Of a stretch of DNA of 42,306 bases, positions 34,102 through 39,763 are shown one piece after another (the stretch's first letter is position 1; each line of letters starts with the position of its first letter). Source of the DNA: Verrucomicrobiota bacterium (GTDB lineage: Bacteria > Verrucomicrobiota > Verrucomicrobiia > Limisphaerales > JACPZS01). Below the pieces are notes generated by a model. That model was not told where the DNA came from, did not search any database, and saw nothing but the letters and a program-made list of their open reading frames with translations. Position numbers and translations under genes: made by a program. The stretch is from the NCBI GenBank assembly GCA_016195385.1, contig JACPZS010000146.1:1-42306 (forward strand). Direction: 5' to 3'.

Positions 34102-35433
34102 TCACAGCTTGCGCAAGCGGAAGAAGCGTTGCGGCGAATTGATCGGCGCGATGATTTCCCGGCGGCCCCCGTTGGTGATCGGCGCTTCGCTGGCGGGCAG
34201 CCAGTTCGTGGCGGCAACGTTCGTCGAAGATTCGAGCGCGAATCCAGCGGACGGGAACGGCCACGAAACCATCGCGTTTGTTTCGCTGCGGCTCACCGTC
34301 AGCGAAGGGCGGGGAGCGACGCAGTTGTTGAGCAGCACCGAGACCATGCCGGAGCCATAGTCAGCCACAGCGAGGTCGGGCTTGCCATCGCCATTGAAGT
34401 CATCGACCGCCACCGAAGAAGGCGACGAGCCTGCCCGGAAGTTGACGGTGGGCTGGAAGGTGCCGTCGCCTTTGCCCAGCAACACCGATGCATCGTCCGA
34501 GCCGTAGTTCGCCGTGGCTACGTCGAGCAGACCATCCCCATTGAAATCTCCCAAGGCGACCGAGTTGGGGTTCGTTCCCGTGGGAAAGTTTCTGACAATC
34601 GGGAAAGTCCCATCGCCCTGGCCGGGCATTACGGAAATCGTGTTGGAAACATAATTGGCCACGACCAAATCAGCCCGGCCATCACCATTGAAATCACCCA
34701 CGGCCACGGAGGAAGGAAACCTGCCCACGCCGTAAATGACCGCCGCCTGGAAAGTGCCGTCGCCCATGCCCAACAACACCGCGACGCCGCGGGTGCATAC
34801 CACCGCCAGATCGGCCTTGCCATCGTTGTTGAAATCGCCCACCGCCACGGCACGAATGCCCGACGCCACGCCGTAATCAGTGGCGGCTCCGAAAACCCCG
34901 TTGCTGGCACCCAACAACACCGAGACGTTCGTGGAACTGGAATTTCCCACCGCCAGGTCCGGCTTCCCGTCGCCGTTGAAATCGCCCACGGCCACCGCGC
35001 CTGGACCTTTTCCTGCCGTGTAATTGACCGCTGCCTGAAACGCGCCGTTACTTTTGCCCAGCAGCACCGAGATGCCGGCGGAGCTGGCCGCCGCCAGATC
35101 AAGTCTTTTGTCTCCGCTCAGGTCGGCCACCGCGAGACCAACCGGACTCGCTCCCGCGCTTACGGTGATGGCGGCTTGAAACATGCCGTTGCTCTTGGCC
35201 AACAACAACGAGATCGTGCTGCCGCCCTCGTTCGCCACCGCCAGATCGGGCCTGCCATCGTTGTTGAAATCACCGGCCACGGCGAATTGCGGTGTGTTTC
35301 CCACGATGAACGTGCGCGCCGATCCGAAGCTCGGCGCCAGACAACCATCAGCGAGAGCCGGTTTGCTCTGAACCAATGCCTGAAGAAAAACGGCCAGCAC
35401 AACACCGGCGGGCAATAGCGCCTCGGTTTTCAC
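34102..35433 (-). CDS. FG-GAP/VCBS repeat secreted protein
   Basis: A 443-residue exported protein with about seven FG-GAP repeats of the form VAVGDFNGDGKPDLAVGN followed by a VSVLLGxxxGxF strand. These make a calcium-binding beta-propeller as in integrin alpha chains. A C-terminal module (about 375-443) ends QRFFRLRKL. The start is uncertain. GTG at 35433 gives a sensible signal peptide (KTEALLPAGVVLAVFLQALVQSKPALA), whereas the frame stays open upstream through a palindromic repeat and a FFRLRK fossil. No Shine-Dalgarno is obvious. It is transcribed towards the delta-60 gene, with 53 bases between the convergent stops. Confidence 0.83.
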   Translation of the reverse strand: MKTEALLPAGVVLAVFLQALVQSKPALADGCLAPSFGSARTFIVGNTPQFAVAGDFNNDGRPDLAVANEGGSTISLLLAKSNGMFQAAITVSAGASPVGLAVADLSGDKRLDLAAASSAGISVLLGKSNGAFQAAVNYTAGKGPGAVAVGDFNGDGKPDLAVGNSSSTNVSVLLGASNGVFGAATDYGVASGIRAVAVGDFNNDGKADLAVVCTRGVAVLLGMGDGTFQAAVIYGVGRFPSSVAVGDFNGDGRADLVVANYVSNTISVMPGQGDGTFPIVRNFPTGTNPNSVALGDFNGDGLLDVATANYGSDDASVLLGKGDGTFQPTVNFRAGSSPSSVAVDDFNGDGKPDLAVADYGSGMVSVLLNNCVAPRPSLTVSRSETNAMVSWPFPSAGFALESSTNVAATNWLPASEAPITNGGRREIIAPINSPQRFFRLRKL

Positions 35434-35439
35434 GAACGC

Positions 35440-35490
35440 CAGTTTCGCAGTGCTGCCTGGCTTGCGCAAGCGGAAGAAACATTCGGCAGT
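35440..35490 (-). pseudogene. Remnant of the 3' end of an FFRL-type secreted-protein gene
   Basis: Eighteen bases at 35461-35478 are identical to 34108-34125, the last coding bases of the FG-GAP gene, and encode the same FFRLRK sequence in the same frame and orientation. Nothing recognisable precedes it because the palindromic element at 35509-35558 lies directly upstream. It looks like the fossil end of a former neighbour or of a duplicated gene. Confidence 0.4.
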
Positions 35491-35508
35491 GGTACGCTCT
35501 GCTCTTTC

Positions 35509-35558
35509 GGTGGGGCGAGCGTCCTCGCGAGCCGGCTTGTCGGTAGCCTCGCCCCACC
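35509..35558. repeat. Palindromic REP-like element
   Basis: Perfect 11-base inverted arms GGTGGGGCGAG (35509-35519) and CTCGCCCCACC (35548-35558) enclose 28 bases that contain CTCGCGAG. It lies upstream of the FG-GAP gene and would be read through if the longer open frame were translated. Confidence 0.7.
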
Positions 35559-35837
35559 AAACTGCACCACGCCAAAACATTCCCCTCAGCGCCTTCAAAT
35601 CGGTGGTGTAACGCCAGAGCTGGTCCTGCATGAACGGCTTCTGTGCGTGCTACATGAGGTGATCATGCATGTAATGCAGATGAAAACGAACAGCTGCGCC
35701 GGAAACAGCGCCCCTCCTTGTCCCACTCGACGTTCCTCGGACTTCCAGCCGCCGCGCGTCAGGAGGATTTCCTCTACGAAAGTCTTGAAGCGCGTTCGTT
35801 CGTCTTCCGGGTATGAAGATCGAACCTGCTCGCAAAT

Positions 35838-36407
35838 TTAGCGCCGCATCCTCTCCACCAGCTTGCGCCAATTCTGGCACGACCAGCTAAGCGAAGGCGG
35901 GAGTTTCGGTTCGATCGCACCTGATGCGCACCTTTTGGCCAGACTCCTCGCAGCCTCTGCCACCGCTTTGTCGTGCCTTTGCCTGCGACCTTCCTTCGAC
36001 TCATCCGTCGCTCCGGTGAGCAGAAACTCAATCCAGTTCTCAAGCCGATCCTTGGCAAAGACAAAAACGACTTTATCAAATTGCTCCCGCTGAATGCCAG
36101 CCTGCTGCGCGGCGCTCCAGAATCGCTCTTTCAACTGCTCGCCAGTTGCCATGTCGTGATCTAGGTCCGCCCAAACCATCAATGCCGTATTCCCGCCCAT
36201 CGTCAGACAACTTCGCAGTTCGGTCGGCATTCTCGCAATCAAGTCGCTTCGGCCCCCGCAATCCACCGGGCGAACGATATTGTTGCCCTGCCACGGCCGA
36301 ATCCACGCAGGATCAAGTGCCTTCAATACCGTGTGGATGAAGATCGGATCAATGCTCCGCCCCTTCTTGCCTTCGTGAAGACATACGATTTGAGTGCGAC
36401 TAGCCAC
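35838..36407 (-). CDS. TOPRIM/DUF4276-like protein paired with an AAA ATPase
   Basis: A 189-residue protein. It begins with a strand and an acidic turn, QIVCLHEGKKG (E12), followed by helix SIDPIFIHTVLKAL. A second hydrophobic strand then ends in acidic residues, ALMVWADLDHD (D81, D83, D85). An early E followed by a DxD matches the metal-binding layout of TOPRIM-fold nucleases and the DUF4276/DUF4435 relatives found next to AAA ATPases in phage-defence loci. The family assignment is tentative. The GTG at 36407 is chosen because AAGGGGGTGG lies just upstream; it overlaps the ATPase stop by eight bases, so the two are translationally coupled. It would be the effector or nuclease partner. Confidence 0.7.
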   Translation of the reverse strand: MASRTQIVCLHEGKKGRSIDPIFIHTVLKALDPAWIRPWQGNNIVRPVDCGGRSDLIARMPTELRSCLTMGGNTALMVWADLDHDMATGEQLKERFWSAAQQAGIQREQFDKVVFVFAKDRLENWIEFLLTGATDESKEGRRQRHDKAVAEAARSLAKRCASGAIEPKLPPSLSWSCQNWRKLVERMRR

Positions 36408-37527
36408 GGACCCACCCCCTTGCAATTGCCTCGCCCGGACTCAAACCCTCAGGAATTTTCAAGAGGCCGATGCGAGTTGACGACGTGTGATTGTCGCGCC
36501 ACAAGTAGCGACCAAAATCCTCTCCTGCATTGCTCAACATCTCGGGGTGATGTGAAATGAGAATGGCTTGGTGGTCCTCGTCCAGCAATTCCCTCAAAGA
36601 CAACACCCAAGGTTGAAGCTCCGGTAAGCCGACGAAATTATCAGGCTCATCAATCAGAACCGTCTGCGCAACCCCGGTTGCCAAAGCAGCCCGTACCATG
36701 TAAAGGCCCACCAGCGCTTTTTCCCCGTCGGAAAGCTGATCGAAAAACAAGACGCCTGCATCGGGACCGTTGGAGCTCTCGAAACGGAGTTGCAGCGCTT
36801 TGGTGTTCAATCCCACGTCCGCCAGCCGGAACGACTTGAAGTCAGGCCACACTCCACGCAACAAATCGCGCAACGCGTCCGTCCAGTCCTGCTCCTGCGC
36901 CAGCGCGCGATACCATGAAGTCAGATTCACCAAGTGGAGGTCGGGATGTTTCGACTCAGCCTTGCTTTCCCGTTCCATGCCGCGTGGATTGGGCCGTAGA
37001 ATCAAGAGCTTCGCGATGGCCTCCTGGAGAATGGCAATTTCGCGCAGACTCCCTTTTGGCTGAATCGAAGCCAGTGCGGCTTGACGCCAGTCCAGTGGAA
37101 AAGCGGCCTGAGTGCCGTCTGCCTTTTGAAATCGCACTCCTTCCAGATCCCGCTCAAACAAGCTCCTTCCGTCGCAGGCGGCCCTTTCCTTGACGATCCG
37201 TGGTTTCTCGAAGTTTGCCTTCTGCTCAATGTGAATCACGTATTCGAAGGAATGCCCTTCCGACGTCACACCCAACTCGAACTCCTGAATCGTACTCTCC
37301 TGAGCCGAACCCGTATGCCAGTTGGTGAATTCCAAGCGCGAGACATCTCGTTCGCCCTCACCGCCGAGGTAGCCGTCGCCGGTAGCGAGATTCCGGATCA
37401 GTCTCAGGGCATCAAAGACCGAACTCTTTCCAGCTCCATTGGGTCCGCACAGCACACCAAAGGAGTCGAATTCCGCCTTGAAGGCGACCAGGCAACGGAA
37501 GTTATTGGCGTAAAGCCGCGTTATCAT
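36400..37527 (-). CDS. AAA_21-type (SMC/ABC-like) ATPase of a probable defence module
   Basis: A 375-residue ABC-class ATPase. Walker A is GPNGAGKSS (28-36, K34) and the signature motif is LSDGEKALVGLY (265-276). Walker B is TVLIDEPDNF (D293, E294), and the H-loop is ILISHHPEML (H326/H327). The middle (about 60-260) is helical, with a strand-rich insertion and no long coiled coil. It begins with the family pattern MITRLYANNFRCL. ATPases of this type work with TOPRIM, DUF4435 or HNH partners in OLD/Gabija, PARIS and Septu-like anti-phage systems. The next gene, overlapping by eight bases, encodes a TOPRIM-like protein. A non-defence role in DNA repair is possible but less likely given the TIR genes upstream. 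Confidence 0.88.
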   Translation of the reverse strand: MITRLYANNFRCLVAFKAEFDSFGVLCGPNGAGKSSVFDALRLIRNLATGDGYLGGEGERDVSRLEFTNWHTGSAQESTIQEFELGVTSEGHSFEYVIHIEQKANFEKPRIVKERAACDGRSLFERDLEGVRFQKADGTQAAFPLDWRQAALASIQPKGSLREIAILQEAIAKLLILRPNPRGMERESKAESKHPDLHLVNLTSWYRALAQEQDWTDALRDLLRGVWPDFKSFRLADVGLNTKALQLRFESSNGPDAGVLFFDQLSDGEKALVGLYMVRAALATGVAQTVLIDEPDNFVGLPELQPWVLSLRELLDEDHQAILISHHPEMLSNAGEDFGRYLWRDNHTSSTRIGLLKIPEGLSPGEAIARGWVRG

Positions 37528-37630
37528 AAGGTGATGGTATTGGAGTTACGGCGCGCGTCAATCTTTCCGGTGTCGGCGGCTGAACTGTCGCGTGGGCTAT
37601 TGTCTTTCGGGATTTCAGCCCTTGTTGCTT

Positions 37631-37993
37631 TCACTCTGCCGGGAGCCAGTTGGTGTAAAGGAATTGCGCCAGGGAGCCTTTGATGGGGACGTCGTCGAGC
37701 CGCAGGGGAATGAAGCGGCGCTCCTTGTTCAGCGGGTCGCGAAAGCGGAACGTGCCCGCCTCCAACTGCGCCCAGTCCGAGCCGAACGCATTCGCCGACA
37801 TGCAGAGCACCAGCACGCGCGAGCGCTCCAGGCCTTCCTCAATCTTCGCCGGGATGCTGTCGCCGGGTTTGAGCACCCATTCATCAAACCACACCTTCAG
37901 CCCGTCCTGCCGCAACCGCTCCGCGATCTCGCGAACCACCGGCTTGTCTTTCGAGCTGTGGCTGAGGAACACGTCATATTGGAATTCTTTCAC
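37631..37993 (-). CDS. Stand-alone TIR-domain protein (intact copy)
   Basis: A single TIR domain of about 120 residues. It opens with FQYDVFLSHSSKDK, then has LRQDGLKVWFDEWVLKPGDSI (the BB-loop region) and RSRVLVLCMSANAFGSDWAQLEAG. The WAQLE sequence (W74, E78) matches the WxxxE catalytic glutamate of NAD-consuming bacterial TIR effectors. GTG at 37993 is preferred because AGAGGA precedes it and because it aligns with the ATG start of the paralogue at 39478. A GTG at 38032 overlapping the MBL stop is an alternative that adds 13 residues. The likely role is NADase effector in abortive infection; its trigger would have to come from the neighbouring genes. Confidence 0.88.
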   Translation of the reverse strand: MKEFQYDVFLSHSSKDKPVVREIAERLRQDGLKVWFDEWVLKPGDSIPAKIEEGLERSRVLVLCMSANAFGSDWAQLEAGTFRFRDPLNKERRFIPLRLDDVPIKGSLAQFLYTNWLPAE

Positions 37994-38028
37994 TGTGGCG
38001 TCCTCTGGTTGGCGACGGTCTTCGCGGC

Positions 38029-39039
38029 TCACGTTGCCACGCACTCCGGATGGTTTGGGCTTGTGGTGCGCGCGGCGTCCACCGTGGCGCGCGGCAGGGT
38101 GGTGGCGCCAAGCGCTGCCTCGAACAGCCCGGGGGCCACTAATTCGACCTGATAGAGCACGCCACCGCCAAAGGCCTCACCATCGGTGCGCAGGATGATG
38201 TCGCCGTCAATCACCGTTTCGAAAACGCGCCGCTGCGCGCCGTTGTTCCGGAGGCGCTGGAGGGTGTCCGCTTCCAGACGATGACCGTCGTCGAGTGCGG
38301 TCGAGGCAATGGCAATAGCCGGCTTAACCGAGTTGACCACTCGTTGAGCTGTGCCGCTGCTGCTGCCGTGGTGGGTCACCTTGAGCACGTCGGCGCGAAA
38401 GTCCGCCTCTCCAAAGCTATCGAGCAGGTCGCGCTCATAGCCGCAGTGCGAGTCGCCCGTGAAAAGCAGCTGCGCCTGGTGGAAACGAAGCTGGAGAAAA
38501 ATGGAAGTGTAGGCGTCGTCGCCGCTTCCGGCGAAAAAGTGCGCGGACACGCCGTCGGTCACGGAGATTTCGCGATGGGCGTTTTGCAGCGTCACCCAGT
38601 TGACCGGCGTTGGCAGGTTCGCCACCACGTCCTTCAGTTCTTTGATCCAACCGCTGGGCGGATTCCAAGTGGCATCCTCGCTGCGATAGATCGTCAAGGG
38701 ATTTGTCAGCGGCGGCCCTGCGGCCAGCAGCGAAGCGACCGCGCCGACGTGGTCCTTGTGGGGATGCGACGGGATGAGTGCTTCCAAGGTCAGGTTGCGC
38801 TGCCGGAGATGCGCGGCCAACTGTTGGCCGAGCGTTTGATTTTTGGCATTGCCGTTACCGCTGCCACCATCCACCAGCCAGGCGCGGCGATTGGGGAAGG
38901 CGATCAAGATGGCCTCGCCGTCGCCAACATTGAACATGCGGACTTCCAGTTGCGAGTTCGCGAACTTCGTCCGGCGCGCCGCGCCGGGATGTGCGGTCTG
39001 GGCTTTGCTTTCCGTCAGTTTGAGGTATTCAGTGCTCAT
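38029..39039 (-). CDS. ComEC-like metallo-beta-lactamase-fold hydrolase between two TIR genes
   Basis: A 336-residue soluble MBL-fold protein. Metal ligands are visible in SHPHKDHVGA (H92, H94, D96, H97), in LLFTGDSHCGYE and in KVTHHGSSSGT. The last stretch is typical of the ComEC/Rec2 C-terminal nuclease-like branch, as is the N-terminal VRMFNVGDGEAILI. No transmembrane channel domain is present, so it is not a competence protein. The ATG at 39039 has a strong GGAAAGGA just before it and lies 10 bases after the decayed TIR gene. Its stop lies 35 bases from, or overlaps, the start of the intact TIR gene. Hydrolysis of a nucleic acid or nucleotide is plausible; the substrate is unknown. Confidence 0.87.
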   Translation of the reverse strand: MSTEYLKLTESKAQTAHPGAARRTKFANSQLEVRMFNVGDGEAILIAFPNRRAWLVDGGSGNGNAKNQTLGQQLAAHLRQRNLTLEALIPSHPHKDHVGAVASLLAAGPPLTNPLTIYRSEDATWNPPSGWIKELKDVVANLPTPVNWVTLQNAHREISVTDGVSAHFFAGSGDDAYTSIFLQLRFHQAQLLFTGDSHCGYERDLLDSFGEADFRADVLKVTHHGSSSGTAQRVVNSVKPAIAIASTALDDGHRLEADTLQRLRNNGAQRRVFETVIDGDIILRTDGEAFGGGVLYQVELVAPGLFEAALGATTLPRATVDAARTTSPNHPECVAT

Positions 39040-39153
39040 CGTTCCTTTCCTAGGTTCGCTCGATGGTTGCGAGCATGGCGGATTTTCCGTTTGCCGGCCA
39101 ACCTCGTTGGATGCGCCGGCCGCCGGGAATGAAGCGGCGCTCCCTGTTCAGCG

Positions 39154-39202
39154 GAGCGGTAGTTGGTTGAGGGTTGAAAGTTGAAAGTTGAGAGTGCGTT
39201 CG
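39154..39202. repeat. GTTGAAA-type simple repeat inserted in the TIR pseudogene
   Basis: Relative to the intact paralogue, 49 bases here replace about 28. The core at 39162-39195 is a run of GGTTGA/GTTGAAA units (GGTTGAGGGTTGAAAGTTGA and onward). The borders are sharp: both copies are nearly identical up to GTTCAGCGG and again from AACTGCGCCCAGTCC. Confidence 0.65.
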
Positions 39203-39291
39203 TAACTGCGCCCAGTCCGAGCCGAACGCATTGGCCGCCATCCAGAGCACCAGCACGCGCGAGTGCTCCAGATCTTCCTCAGTTTTCGCCA

Positions 39292-39351
39292 CTGTAGCGG
39301 CGCTCTGTGAGCGCCGTGCGTCGCCTCGTCGGTCGCAGACCGACGCTACAG
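39292..39351. repeat. Two-hairpin REP/MITE-like element inside the TIR pseudogene
   Basis: Terminal inverted repeats CTGTAGCG (39292-39299) and CGCTACAG (39344-39351) bound 60 bases. Inside are two perfect hairpins: GGCGCTC-TGT-GAGCGCC (39299-39315) and CGTCGGTC-GCA-GACCGACG (39327-39345). Comparison with the intact TIR paralogue shows that this segment replaced coding sequence between two conserved blocks. Confidence 0.85.
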
Positions 39352-39508
39352 AAATTTCCCATTCATCAAACCACACCCGCAGCCCGTCCTTCCGCAACCG
39401 CTCCGCCACCGCGCGCACCACCGTCTTGTCCTTCCCGCTGTGGCTCACGAAAACGTCGTATTGAAACTCGTCGGGCATATCTTTTTCGGGCGTTTCTTGG
39501 GTTTCTAG

Positions 39509-39691
39509 CCGAACGGCCGGAGTTCATCAACATCTGAGTTGAGTGGCGATGTGCTTCAGCCGGGCGTGTTTGACGCCGTGGGCTTGAGCGCGGGCCAGCA
39601 CATTTACAAAATCGTGCCGGAGAACTCACGAGGCAAAGGTCCGGCGAGTGATTTCGCCACCATTGCCGTGAACCTGGCGCAAGTGGCGTAA
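39509..39691 (+). pseudogene. 3' remnant of a plus-strand secreted (Fn3-like) protein gene
   Basis: Sixty codons in frame up to a TAA at 39689-39691, with no start of their own; an in-frame TAG lies immediately upstream at 39506-39508. The translation includes LQPGVFDAVGLSAGQHIYKI followed by VPENSRGKGPASDF and ends NLAQVA. This is the pattern of a final fibronectin-III-like strand pair at the end of a secreted protein. A perfect plus-strand terminator follows 29 bases later. The 5' part appears to have been replaced by the TIR/MBL/ATPase gene block. Confidence 0.55.
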
Positions 39692-39720
39692 GGAGCGCGG
39701 CAATTCGGTTTTTTTGGCGG

Positions 39721-39752
39721 GAGACGGCCTTCGGGCCGTCTCTCCTTTTTTT
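39721..39752 (+). terminator. Rho-independent terminator with UUCG tetraloop
   Basis: GAGACGGCC (39721-39729) pairs perfectly with GGCCGTCTC (39734-39742) around a TTCG tetraloop, followed by TCC and seven T (39746-39752). The T-run is on the plus strand only, so it belongs to the plus-strand remnant ending at 39691, not to the minus-strand gene that ends at 39764. Confidence 0.92.
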
Positions 39753-39763
39753 GGAAAGGAGCT

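Larger units (their letters stand above)
39050..39478 (-). pseudogene. TIR-domain gene disrupted by repeat elements
   Basis: A paralogue of the intact TIR gene at 37631-37993, closely similar at the DNA level over three blocks. It still has an open frame of 142 codons from ATG 39478, starting DEFQYDVFVSHSGKDK. However, the BB-loop segment after WFDEW is replaced by residues translated from a 60-base two-hairpin element (39292-39351). A second foreign segment (39154-39202) then replaces the sequence after SDWAQL, so the catalytic Glu of WxxxE is lost (WAQLR). After ERRFIP the end is replaced by unrelated sequence (GGRRIQRGWPANG). The product cannot be a working TIR NADase; it may survive as a fossil or a non-catalytic binding partner. 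Confidence 0.8.

Noticed and set aside
35640..39700. Integrative element or prophage carrying the defence genes
   Set aside because: No integrase, transposase, phage structural gene or paired attachment-site repeat was found at the two edges; only the gene remnants support insertion.
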